Source of the DNA: Pratylenchus scribneri
Taxonomy: Eukaryota; Nematoda; Chromadorea; Rhabditida; Pratylenchidae
Assembly: GCA_030063045.1 (NCBI GenBank)
Contig: JAQSEB010000082.1
Coordinates: 2,108,001 to 2,172,000, forward strand
DNA: 64,000 bases
Reading direction: 5' to 3'
Shown here: positions 46,096-58,190 of the stretch, in pieces
Position numbering within the stretch: position 1 is the first letter of the stretch
Layout of the letters: each line of letters opens with the position of its first letter
Made by a program: the position numbers and the translations under genes
The notes under the pieces: model-generated
Told to the model about the DNA's origin: nothing
Databases searched by the model: none
Seen by the model: only the letters and a program-made list of their open reading frames with translations

Positions 46096-47740
46096 ATTTA
46101 CAATTACAAATCGGAATATGGACAAATTACAATTACAAATCAGAATCGCCATTACAAATCATAATTTACAATTACAAATGAGAATGGGGCAATTACAATT
46201 ACAATTCAGAATAGGGAAAATTACAATTCAGAATGGGGCAAATTACAATTCAGAATGGGGCAATTACAAATCAGAATGGGGCAATTACAATTACAAATTA
46301 GAATAGTGCAAATTACAATTACAAATCAGAATAGTGCAATTACAATTACAAATCAGAATAGTGCAATTACAATTACAAATCAGAATAGTGCAATTACAAT
46401 TACAAATCAGAATAGTGCAATTACAATTACAAATCAGAATAGTGCAATTACAATTACAAATCAGAATAGTGCAATTACAATTACAAATCAGAATAGTGCA
46501 ATTACAATTCAGAATAGTGCAATTACAATTACAAATCAGAATAGTGAAATTACAATTACAAATCAGAATAGTGCAATTACAATTACAAATCAGAATAGTG
46601 CAATTACAATTACAAATCAGAATGAGGCAATTACAATTACAAATCAGAATAGTGAAATTACAATTACAAATCAGAACAGGGGCAAATTACAATTACAAAT
46701 CAGAATAGTGAAATTACAATTACAAATCAGAACAGGGGCAAATTGCAATTACAAATTAGAATAGGGGAAAATTAAAATTATAAGAATGGGGCATTACAAT
46801 TACAATTACAAATCAGAATAGTGAAATTACAATTACAAATCAGAACAGGGGCAAATTACAATTACAAATTAGAATAGTGCAATTACAATTCAGAATAATG
46901 CAATTACAATTCAGAATAGTGCAATTACAATTACAAATCAGAATAGTGCAATTACAATTACAAATCAGAATAGTGCAATTACAATTACAAATCAGAATAG
47001 TGCAATTACAATTACAAATTAGAATAGTGCAATTACAATTCAGAATAGTGCAATTACAATTCAGAATAGTGCAATTACAATTACAAATCAGAATAGTGCA
47101 ATTACAATTACAAATCAGAATAGTGCAATTACAATTACAAATCAGAATAGTGAAATTACAATTACAAATCAGAATAGTGCAATTACAATTACAAATCAGA
47201 ATAGTGCAATTACAATTACAAATCAGAATGAGGCAATTACAATTACAAATCAGAATAGTGAAATTACAATTACAAATCAGAATGAGGCATTACAATTACA
47301 AATCAGAATAGTGAAATTACAATTACAAATCAGAACAGGGGCAAATTGCAATTACAAATTTGAATAGGGGAAAATTAAAATTATAAGAATGGGGCATTAC
47401 AATTACAATTACAAATCAGAATAGTGAAATTACAATTACAAATCAGAACAGGGGCAAATTACAATTACAAATTAGAATAGTGCAATTACAATTCAGAATA
47501 GTGCAATTACAATTCAGAATAGTGCAATTACAATTACAAATCAGAATAGTGCAATTACAATTACAAATCAGAATAGTGCAATTACAATTACAAATCAGAA
47601 TAGTGCAATTACAATTACAAATTAGAATAGTGCAATTACAATTCAGAACAGGGGCAAATTACAATTACAAATTAGAATAGGGGAAAATTAAAATTATAAG
47701 AATGGGGCATTACAATTACAATTACAAATCAGAATAGGGC
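46096..47740. repeat. 27-bp satellite array with higher-order structure
   Basis: About 1.65 kb of tandem units ATTACAATTACAAATCAGAA followed by TAGTGCA (27 bp), mixed with 21-bp short units lacking one ATTACAA and with variants TAGTGAA, TGAGGCA and CAGGGGCAA. A distinctive block (GGGGAAAATTAAAATTATAA, GAATGGGGCATTAC) recurs at about 46762, 47366 and 47679, each time after the same variant order, so larger multi-unit blocks were duplicated. Lies between the zinc-protein gene and the MAP kinase kinase gene. Confidence 0.96.
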
Positions 47741-48059
47741 AATTATGATTATGAATGAATGAATGTCCCTCGGATTTTCATTTTAGTGAGTGAGAGTGGA
47801 ATATCGAATTGACCTTTATCTCATCTATCTTTATCATGTCATGACAAGTATTTGACATCATCATACAATGGCATCATTCATTAATTTATTATTCTAGACT
47901 CCTCTTTATATTTCAAATTGTTTTTTTTTGTTCTAAAAAACACAAAAGAATGAAATTAATTCCATAAATTGTTGAAAAGATAATATAAATTCTTTAATTT
48001 TATTTTATGTTATAATGATGAATATTTGATCAAATTTTCTTATTAATATTTTTTCATCG

Positions 48060-51000
48060 ATGCGATCCTCGCATGCGCATAATTTTTGCCAAACTTCTTC
48101 CTCATCTGATGCACAATGCTCATCCTCCTCTTCATCATCCTCCAATTTTCATCATCCTCCTCCTCATCACCAACATAAATATTCTTCATTATTTCCCATC
48201 GATCGACCTGCCAAAATGCCTCGTCTTCAGCAATCCAATCAACAGGTTTTGGCCAAATAGCACATAATGAAAATATTGGTCAAGATTTAATTGAATATGC
48301 CTATATTGAATGCGATTTATTTTTTAGTCATAATTTACACGTTTTTATTTAAAAAATCGAGGTCAAAATTGCAATTGGTTTTTTAATGGCCAATTTGATA
48401 AATCAATCATTTTTAATTCCAAAATGGATATTTGTTAATTTTTAATAAAATAATCTACATTAACCAACAATAATTTAAGTTGTGTTTGTCTATATAAGAC
48501 AATTTAGAATTAGTAAGATTTAGGAATGACACCTCACCTAACAATAAATAAAATAAGTATGGTTTACCAATGATAATTGATAATTTTGATTTAAGAAAGA
48601 TATTTATAGCAATAAGTGGTGTTCATAATGGGATAAGCATAAAAGCTCATAAATGGAAAAATAAGCCCATTAAAAGCAGTTTTGGCCATTTCCCTTTAGT
48701 AAAAAAAATATTTAGTAATTAATACAACATTTTAATAAAAATGAAATCATAAAAACTATTAAAATTGGAATGCAACTTATAATTATCCTATAAAACTTAT
48801 TAGACAAAAATTAAAAATGAATTTTAAAAAATATCTTGATAAAATGCAGCCAAAATTCACTCCGATTGGATTGAGCAATATGGCTGCTGGCCAACAACAC
48901 GGCGATCAACATAAAAAACAACAATTAGTGCCAATGGAGGAGGATCATTGTGTGCCGGATGGAACCAAAGACATTCAACAAATCTCATACATGTTCGAAT
49001 TTATTTGCATATTTTTAATAGTTTGCCTAGAAAAATTGGAAATTGATATTTCACATCGAAAGTCGAAAGAAATTAGTTAACTGATTTATAGTTAGCAGTT
49101 ATTGGGTTTAATTCCTTCACAATTGTGAATTTTGATTCTTTACAAAAAATTTAAACTAAATCAATGAGGAATAGTCATTTTACTCTAACGAAAAATGCAA
49201 AAATTAGTCGAATTTTATTCATTGTTTATAGGCGTTTTGTGCGAATGTTCATGTCTGGCCATTTGCTTTTTCCCAGTGATCCAAGGGAACACCGATTTGG
49301 GGTGGAGGATCTTCGAGATTTGGGCGAAATTGGGGCTGGACGTTTTGGTCGAGTAAACAAAATGATGCATTTGCCGACTGGCCGAGAAATGGCCGTTAAG
49401 GTTAAATGAGGCAAAATTTTATGGAATTTAAATTTTTTGGCATTTCAGCGGGTTCGAGTGCTCACCAATCGGTTTAAATGATTTTAAAGTTCAAAAATAT
49501 TTCCAATAGTTTTGATGACTCTGATGATATTCGTTCGATGGAACAATTACAAAAGGAAGTTAGGGCCATTCAAGATGTGTCAACGGGGGCCACAACGGAT
49601 GTTGTCCGCTATTATGGTCTCACATTCCATGAGGTAATTGGTCGGAAATATACCCATAAAAATTATTTTCCGTTCGTGTAGGTTTTTCAAAAAAAAAACA
49701 CTAAATGTTGTGTTTTTAAAAGTCCCAAAAATTTTCCCAGAAAATTGTTTTCCATGCATATGCATTTACTTTCCAAACAATGCAAAATATGTTAAATTTT
49801 AAAAAAGACACAAAATGATTGAGTTTCTAATGAATTTTGTAAATAGTTCTCAAAACATTAAATAAATTTAAATATAAAATATATCAACTGAAAGATAAAA
49901 AAATTCTTCCCTTTAAAATGATATCAAAACCAAATTGAATTTAGCTTGAGTAAATTACGGTATAGTTAATAGATTGACATTAAAACGGAGGAAAACTGCA
50001 AAGCACAAATTTTTCCCCACTGCAGCTATCTATAAATGAAAAGAAAAGAGAATACGGTATCCACAAATTTTTCCTTTTTCCTTTCCCTTGTTAAGAAATT
50101 GATGGCCTCCCGCCAGCAAGTTTTTTGGCCATAAATTTTGAATAAATTTGCCAATTTAATGTAGAAAACTGTCAATTTTTTTTTATCATAAATGAAGTAA
50201 ATTGGACGAATTTTCTATGTTTTGGGTTTTTGGGAAATGAGACGATACATTTTTTCAAGGGTGATTGCCTAATTTGCATGGAATTGATGGATCTTTCCTT
50301 GGAAAAACTTTACAAAACAGTTCATCGTTCTGCCAAAGAACATTTTGATGAGACCGTCCTTGGCATTATTGGCGTTACTGTAATGGAATTAATTTCTTAA
50401 AATTAAATAATTTGCAATTTTTAGGTTCTGAATGCATTAAATGATTTGAAAGAGGTGAAACGAATAATCCATCGAGGTTATTAATTAAAAATACATACAA
50501 ATTTATGAAAGTTTTAGATGTAAAACCATCGAATATTCTGCTGAATTTGCGAGGTCAAATTAAATTATGTGATTTTGGCATTTCCGGTTATTTGGAGGTG
50601 CAATTTTTAACAAAATTTATTAAAAAATATTTTCCGTACTTGTTAAATTTTTATCCCCTTTTAGGGTCAACTGTCAAAAAGTGAAGGATTTCCCCTATGG
50701 GTCATCATCATCACTCATCAGATTTAGATTTAGAGTTTGGGTCATTATCAATAGGGTCCATTCGGGGATAGGATATCATCTTACGTAACCTCTTATTACA
50801 ATAACCCTAAACCTGATGATCCAAAGGGGCGACCCTTCACTTTTTTCTTCTCATCTAACAAGTGCCATATTTCCAAAAAATTTTATTTAATTTGTTTGAA
50901 ATTAAAATCGAAAATTTTTTTTAGGATTCAATTGCACGCACCAAAGACATTGGTTGCCGACCATATATGTCGGCAAGTTTCAAAAATAATTTATAAATTT

Positions 51001-51606
51001 AATTAAATAATTCTAAAGCCGGAACGTTTAACGGCCACCCAAGATGAATACGATATTCGGACGGATGTTTGGAGTTTGGGAATTTCTTTGGTTAGACAAT
51101 GGAAAAATATATTACATTTATATAATTAAATTATCTTCTTATTTTTATGATTTTAATTAATGCAGATTGAAACGGCACGTGGCCAATATCCATATCCGGA
51201 TTTGAATGATAAAAGTTTGATAAAAGAATTTTTAAATTAATAAATATACATTTTAGCATTTTTTGCCCAAATCCACGCGGTCGTTTTTGGTGATCCTATT
51301 TTCCTTGGACCAATGGACAATTATAGCCAAAAGACAATCCATTTTGTCAATATTTGGTCAACAAAATTAATTATTTAAAAAATCTAAGAATTAATTTCCA
51401 GTTTAATAAAAGAATATTCGGATAGGCCAAAATATGAGGAATTGATGGTCACCGAATTCTACAGACATTTCAATGCATTGCCCGACAAATTGGGACAAGT
51501 AATTTGGATTATTTAAATTTAATAAAAAATATTTTTAAAAAATAATTTTCAGATGAGCAATTATGTACAACGGATGATGATGTTTATTGAGGGAGGAATA
51601 TTGTAG
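48060..51606 (+). CDS. mkk-4: MAP kinase kinase, MKK4/SEK type
   Basis: Dual-specificity kinase acting upstream of JNK/p38 MAP kinases. 438 residues from 14 exons: 48060-48245, 48850-48992, 49232-49400, 49449-49471, 49510-49633, 50260-50379, 50425-50476, 50518-50597, 50925-50972, 51019-51090, 51166-51214, 51257-51356, 51402-51498, 51553-51606. Ser/His/Pro-rich N-terminus, then [18 protein letters not shown] (Gly loop), MAVKRVRV (catalytic Lys), [39 protein letters not shown], activation loop [20 protein letters not shown] with Ser and Thr in the S-x3-T pattern, [12 protein letters not shown]. The loop is closest to MKK4; MKK3/6-type SEK-1 is the main alternative. The 23-nt exon 4 is a microexon. 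The intron inside YMS|PERL is GC-AG (TCG|GCAAGT). The first two exons are less certain than the kinase domain. Confidence 0.88.
50676..50846. repeat. family T inverted-repeat element
   Basis: Lies in the intron before the activation-loop exon of the MAP kinase kinase. Bounded by AAAAAGTGAAGG and CCCTTCACTTTTTT, with GGTCATCATC, GGGGATAGGATATCATC and AATAACCCTAAACC inside; similar order to 20622-20800. Confidence 0.6.
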
Positions 51607-51935
51607 AAGAAAATATATATGATTTAATGAATAGATTAAATAGAAAAATAAATAAATATATTTTGTGATTAATTAATTTTTGATAGATTTTAGTTTTGTT
51701 TTATTTTTCAATTTTTATAATATTATTTAGTAATACAAAGAATAAGAATTTTTTTGAATATATATTCTTTTTGAATTGATTTTAAATAAATATATATTTT
51801 GATTTGATTGATATTTCTTTCACTTTAAATTAGTATGGCCAAGTTTATGGACCAAACTTTATATTCTTTTTTTTTACCATTTTCTAATTTTATGAATCAC
51901 AAATTATTTTAAAATTATTTTTTTCCCTGCCAAAT

Positions 51936-53494
51936 ATGAAAGAAGTAAACAAAATTGCTGGTGCCGGTTTCGATATTGACATAATCCATATTGAAAATTT
52001 ATTCCCCGAACCATCAGACCGGTGGGAAATTGTCACAAATTTGGGTTTTGTTAAATTTCCATTGAAATCTTCTCCCATTTCGAACGGCAATCCGCTCGAA
52101 TTTTATTATTTTGCAATCTTTCCGAGGAAAAAAATAAAAATGGATGAAAACCAAATGGTTGGGCAGGTTCGCAAATATTTTTTTTATAAAAATTTGACAT
52201 AAAGTTCAAATGGCTTGCCTTCCTCCAATTCATCCATTATTTCTATAAATATAATAGGTCTATCGGATTCATTTGCATTCGAACAATCATAGGCCAGCAT
52301 GGATTGAAAATATGGCCAAATCCATAGATTTGAGTGGTTGCAACGCAAAAACTTTCACAACCGATTGGAAAACCGACTTTTTCTATTGTCTGTCAAGTGG
52401 AAGAAATGTTGTAGCAAGGAAAAATCAACAAATAGAAGAAAATTCAGCACACAATTGCAAATTGATTCGCTTTTCGGTCAACACATTCTGTCGTGAGCAA
52501 CTTCAAATTATAGGTAAAAATTAAAGAAAATAACAATACAATTTTTTCCAAACAGAGACGAAAAATAAAACAGTATATTGAAATATTTATAAATATGGGA
52601 ATTTTGTCAAAATTTCTAAAAATTCTAAGAGTCGGAAAAATTGGAAATTTGATGAATTTTAATATGATAAGATAACAATCCGCCAGTGGAGTTTTGTCCC
52701 TTTGAAAATATTTTAAAAAATCTAAATATTGAGAATATTATTCTTTTTTAGGTGACATCATCCAACCACATAAAGCAGCTGATTCCGATGAATTTGTTGC
52801 AATTCGATTTTTCGATTTCATTGTCGAGAACTCTTAAATGGTACCATACTCACAACCTATCGGACCTTAAATAACCGCCATCCCCAAATAAATAAATTAA
52901 AATACATAAAATATGGTAGATTTTAGCAATCATACAGCATATTAAACAAATAAATTACTTATATTTGTATCATCTTCCATTCCACAGGACATCGATTATT
53001 ATTATTATGTTCAGCTATATTGTCTCGACGACAGCTTTGATTGTTATGTGGAGGGAGAAAATGGCAAAATGCTCTACAAATTGAACATTGATGCAATTAA
53101 TAACGAATATTGGTCTATATAAATTATAAGGAAATTGTATATATATATTTCACACAGGTTCACGCCAATGTTTAAATGTATCGGAAATCCTTTGATTATT
53201 GAACAATATGGTCGGATAATGATAAAATGGGAATACTATAACAAATTTATCAAGATCATTTATGTGGAACCGCCATCGCTGAAATGTCTAGCATTTTGGA
53301 AACTCATTGGAAATGAAGGAATGCTGGAAAAGAAGAAAGAAATTCTGGAGGAAATGATTGGCCCTCAAGAATATTTGGACGAATTGATTTCATCAATTGT
53401 CGAAGACCCGAGGAAACAGCTAATTATACCGAATCAATCCCAGATAAAATATTATTGTTTAAATAATTTGCAAACCAATTCAAAATTGTATTAA
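51936..53494 (+). CDS. orphan five-exon gene
   Basis: Exons 51936-52166, 52258-52513, 52752-52822, 52988-53112 and 53158-53494 are phase-consistent and give 339 residues. No signal peptide, membrane segment or recognised motif; the chain is rich in aromatic residues (IHIENLFPEPSDRWEIVTNL; FDFIDIDYYYYVQLYCLDD; KWEYYNKFIKIIYVEPPSL) and ends with a charged helix (MLEKKKEILEEMIGPQEYLD). Exon 3 could instead run on to a TAA at 52835, which would make two shorter genes; the phase agreement and the poor start context of exon 4 favour one gene. It converges on the patched-related gene with a 149-bp gap. Confidence 0.62.
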
Positions 53495-53643
53495 GGAATT
53501 GAATATCATAATTGTACATTTTTGCTTCATTCCAATTTCGATGTTTACATTTTATAACATAATAAAAATTTTATACAATTTTTTTTTGAGCTTTTAAAAA
53601 AGATAAATAATAAAATATTAAAACCAAATTATTGTTTTTTAAT

Positions 53644-56600
53644 TCAAATTCTCACTGAAGACCTTCGCCTCGTTACTGGCTCTCCTCCCTGTTCATTTCC
53701 TTCCTCATTTCCCGCCCTATTAGTCAAAAACATTATGGCCGAATCCAAATTGGCAACAAGGGTAAAAAGTGCTGGCAAAAGGAGCAGGGAATGAATTGTG
53801 CAAAGTGTGAGGCAAGTGCAAAGAACCCGGACAAAAACTTGGGACATGTAAAGTGGTACAGTCAACAGCACCAAAATGCAAATATTCGTGCCTGAAAATT
53901 ACGAAATTAATGAGATTATTAATAGAATTTGAGTGATTTAATTTATTATAATATAAAATGAACAAAAAAAAAACGCACAAAATGATGCTTGTAATGCGGG
54001 AAATCCAACCGAGGAGAATGCCTTGCGCACCCTCTCTTCAATGCTCCTTGGCATTTTCCGGCCTTCTTCGTCCTTTGTCCATTTTGCTGTGTGGAAATGA
54101 TAGGAAACATGTGCGGGAATGTCCACACTGAATCCAATGGAAATTATGACGGCGGCCATCACCACCGGGTCCATCGTCATTCCCATCAGGGACATTAGGC
54201 CAAGGGTTTCTAAAATTGAAAAAATTATATTAAATAAATTTTTATTATCCAATATACAGTAAATGCTCTATTAGAAGCCCACTTTCTAATAAAACCCCAC
54301 CCTAGAGAGCCACATCAGAAATCTAAGAGCCCATAGGCTTTTAAACGAGAATTTGCGGTAATTTTATGTAAGCAAAAAATACCAACCAACAAAAATTGAG
54401 GCAATAACACCGGTAGTGACACAAACAACAAAGAAATTGCTCAAGAAAAGTGCGCAAATTGCTGCCATACAAAGGAGAGTTGCGACAGCGGATTGCCAAA
54501 TGTCAGTTGGCTAAAAGTGCATAAAATTCATTGCTAATTTCCACTTCATTCTTACCATATTCTCCAATAAATCCAAATATAATCCATCATCATGTAAAAC
54601 GGTGACATTGAATTCGCCGGCATATTTGTCCACAACTCGGCGCCATTCACTCAACATCAATGCCCGCTTATACCAATCTTTTAGGTCATCACCGTGATAG
54701 GCAACGGTGGCCATGAAATTGTCCAACACAAATTGTCGTTCTTTTCCATCAACATTCGCCGTTTTATTATTAATTTTTCCATTTTCTTCCTCATGAAAAT
54801 TCAACAATCCTCTCCAATGTTGATATTCGGGCCAATTCAAAACTATAAATTTAATAGAATTATGTAAAATTAAATCATTTTTTATGTATTTCTCCATATT
54901 GTATTTAAATGGATAGAATATATCATATTTAATTAGCCGAAAAAATTAAAAATGTTGAAAAGATATGGTCAAAATAATTTTATGGCTTATTATAGGAATT
55001 TGCCAAATATTCACAAACAATCTATATATCATTGTATAGAACTCATCAAAAGGTATCGATTGGAATATAAATGGTCATGGTTTGATTGATCAAAATTAAT
55101 GTATTAAATGGTTTAAAATATTTTCGTTTATGGTTGTAAATAGATATGCATAATTAAGTGATATATTTCTTCAGGAATTCTATTTATGTAATAAGTTTAT
55201 ACCTAGTATACATTTCTGAACCATTATTATCTTTTGGCAAATTAAATTGTTTCCAAATTTATAATATATCTTTTGGCAAATTAAATTGTTTCCAAATTTA
55301 TAATATAATTTTTATGTCAAATTAAATATTTCCCTTTTAACCCCATTAATCGATAAAATGCAAAGAATTCATATGAATTTAAAAGCTTACATTGTTCCAA
55401 ATCGGCCAAATCAAAATGTTTTCCTTCTCCATCATCAGCCAATACCATTCCCGTTGAATTTTCTGTTGCCTCCGCCTCTTCATCAAATCCCATCAAATTT
55501 TCATAGCTTTCATATGTGCGAACAAAATAGAGACTGCTTTCCGCCGGATATGCATATGGCCTATTTAATGGCATAATTAATTATTATAAATTTGCCAAAA
55601 AATAACTCACAAATGTTCCATTTCCTCGATCATTTTATTCAAATGATGCCTTCGGGTATTATTGGTCAAATCACCAGGATTATTGATGAACAATTGGGCA
55701 GTTGTGTAGAATGGAAGTACTTTTTCCTCTCGGTAATTTTCAATTTCGAGCAGCGGTGAATCGGGTGGAAATAATTTTTTGGTTGTCAAATTAATTTCGA
55801 ATTTGAGCATTGCCTTTAATAATTAATTGTAATTAATTAGGTTAAATAAATTATTGTTTTTACATTGATGCAAACGAAAAGGAATGCCACCCAAAAGGCA
55901 CAAATTATGATGGAGGCAAAAATGTTGGAGACGAATTGAACATAGAAGGACACGAATGAATTGAAGGAGGATTCCAGGGAAGTACGGAGACCACCACGAT
56001 GGTTGGCTTCATCATTTTTGGGTAATCCGGGAATTTGTTTGATATTCCAAATTTGCTTAGTATTTCCATTTTCCAAAGAGGGCACAATTTTGTTGTCATT
56101 TCCTTTTTGTTGTTTATTCGCCTCCGAACGGAACTCCCAACGGGCACAGAGTACGAGAACTTGAAAAAAAAAATGTTGTATGAAATTTGCGGTACAAAAA
56201 TTGTGATTAGAAAAGTTTAAATTTAGATTACAAAACATTAATCAATTTAATTAGAAAATAAAAGTACCGGCGGTGAAAAGTGTGATTTGGTAGAAGAAAT
56301 CAACAATTATCTGGAAAAAAAAGTTTGTGTTGTGTCTTTTTTTGCAGCCCAAAATGGAAACTAACCGATGCGATGTTGTCCAAACAAAGGAGTGTAATCT
56401 CCGGTGAACCGGTGAATGAGCCGACCACATCAGCAAAAATATTTGTCAGCGCTGAAATCAAAATTGCTGGTCCCGTGTCTTCGAGAACCTAAACAAATTG
56501 ATGAATGTATGCTCAAGGTCAAATCCCTTTATTTTTGACCAACCTCAGAAAGTTGATCAGCAATTCGGGAATCAATATCCTCTGCAGAAGATGTGATTTT

Positions 56601-58190
56601 TGTTGTCTTTTGCCTTCGTTTTGATGCCAATTGCCAAGAATGAATGACAAGGAAGGCATCGTCCACGCCAATTGCCAAAATAAGGAATGGGGTTAGGCCA
56701 AGAATGGAACTAAACAAATAATTGAGTAGGGAAAGTGATTAATTCTGATGCTTACGCATTTCTGAAACCCATGAAGAATATAAGACCCAATGCGGTGCCG
56801 CTGGCCATAAATGGGCAAAGGCATGCGAAAAGGGCCACTGGGAGCTAAATGTGATTGAAATTGGAATGAATTTAAAATATATTTCCTACTTTGTAAATGG
56901 AAAATTGACGCATGAAAATGGCAGAAATGGAAGTGGTCAAAATGGCACAAATGGCCATAACGAAAAGGCCAAGTGGAACATGTGAGCGGAGAATGTCACC
57001 GGAACGGTCAACTTCAACTTGTGCATAGCTTAAATTAAGAATTAAATAATTAAAATAATTTTAAATTGAATAATTACGATGTGGAAATGGTCAAAACACG
57101 AATATGTTGGCCAATATAATCTCTGCAAATTTAATTGAAAATTTTAAATATATTTTAATTAAATTTTGGGCAAACTTTTTGAAATAATTTGAAACGCTCA
57201 TTTCATAGTCACGGATCTCCCGATCACTCCATCCTCCAATCCTCTCCGCCCTATACAATAGAACAATCATTTCCGCACTTTTCATATTTGTTATATTCTT
57301 CCCATTTTTTCCTCCTTCATTTCCAAAATGAACACCGAAAAAATTTGGCTGAAAAAATCAAATTCAAATTTATTAAAATATTTTCCCCACTTGAATGTTA
57401 ATTTCTCTGCCAAAAACATTGGAAATGGGATAATCCAGCTGGACTCGGGCATTCAATTGTTCACCTTTCACAATTCTTTCCTGTTGATCTTTCCAGCCAA
57501 CCTTTAATGGAAAATATATTTTATAATCTTCTTTTTGTTGAACTCACATAAAATAGATTTACTGGTTGATTTATTGTGCAGAAACGACGGCAATATTGCG
57601 AAAATGGCTCATCCCTTTGTGTTATGCGATTGTAAATTGTCAAATTATTTTGAACAATTGAATCCACCTAAACATAAAATAGGTCAAAATTCGTAAATAT
57701 TTTCAATATTTTTACTTCCACAGTTTCCCTCAACATTTTTTCATCCAATATGTTTTTGCCATCCTTTGGTAGAACCAAAACGAAGAATCGAATCCCAGTG
57801 CCGGATTGGCCAAAAAATTGATCGCGTACATCGAATTCGTAAAGTGCTCGGGCACTAAAAACAATTGTTAATAATTCCAAATGAATTCATAAATGTTTAC
57901 CCATAAGGAGTATAGCCACGAATGTTGTTTTCTTTTTTGGTTTTTGCCATTTTGAATGCACAAATTCCGGTCAACAGAAAACAGAAAATGATAATTTTGT
58001 ACGGATGTGCCACAACAAAATGGGCCCATCTTCGATAGCAATGGCCAACAATGGAATGAATTCGATCTGACCAATTGCCTGGATTTTTCAGCGAAGAATT
58101 TGATGAATCAATTTGATTTGATTGTTGAATCTTTTCCGGATTCATACTGAGAACAGAAATGTGAGCAGATGAATTTGGAAATGGAGTCAT
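53644..58190 (-). CDS. patched-related protein with sterol-sensing domain
   Basis: Polytopic RND-type membrane protein of the nematode PTR family, linked in C. elegans to moulting, cuticle and lipid or sterol transport. 998 residues from 18 exons: 58190-57901, 57854-57716, 57667-57548, 57501-57391, 57348-57176, 57122-57078, 57028-56890, 56844-56756, 56709-56544, 56488-56366, 56310-56268, 56159-55864, 55813-55611, 55560-55391, 54842-54556, 54510-54387, 54209-53979, 53891-53644. Layout: TM1 (PYKIIIFCFLLTGICAF), extracellular loop, sterol-sensing domain with LGLTPFLILAIGVDDAFLV (about residue 386), second TM (SIIICAFWVAFLFVC), second loop, then five TMs including IISIGFSVDIPAHVSYHF, and a basic Gly/Glu-rich tail ending RRRSSVRI. 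GVDDAF and the GFSVD motif are the RND permease-like signatures. Which PTR paralogue cannot be told. Confidence 0.93.
54255..54360. repeat. TACCGTA-type inverted-repeat element
   Basis: In an intron of the patched-related gene. Ends TACAGTAAATGCTC and GAGAATTTGCGGTA, internal CTATTAGAAGCCC and GCCCATAGGCTTTT. Related to 15122-15233; a further GGGCTTCTAATAG-rich patch is at 36803-36890 in an intron of the TPR gene. Confidence 0.55.
55229..55306. repeat. 39-bp direct duplication
   Basis: Two adjacent copies of ATCTTTTGGCAAATTAAATT plus GTTTCCAAATTTATAATAT in an intron of the patched-related gene. Confidence 0.85.

Noticed and set aside
46255..47680. Long + strand frames coding QLQLQIRIV or ITITNQNSA repeats
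   Set aside because: The 27-bp satellite unit is a multiple of three and lacks stops in two frames, so open frames are automatic; no start or splice context or composition supports a protein.
52753..52837. Terminal exon ending IVENS before 52838
   Set aside because: Kept as an alternative only; the GT at 52823 joins in phase with downstream exons, so a single gene is favoured.
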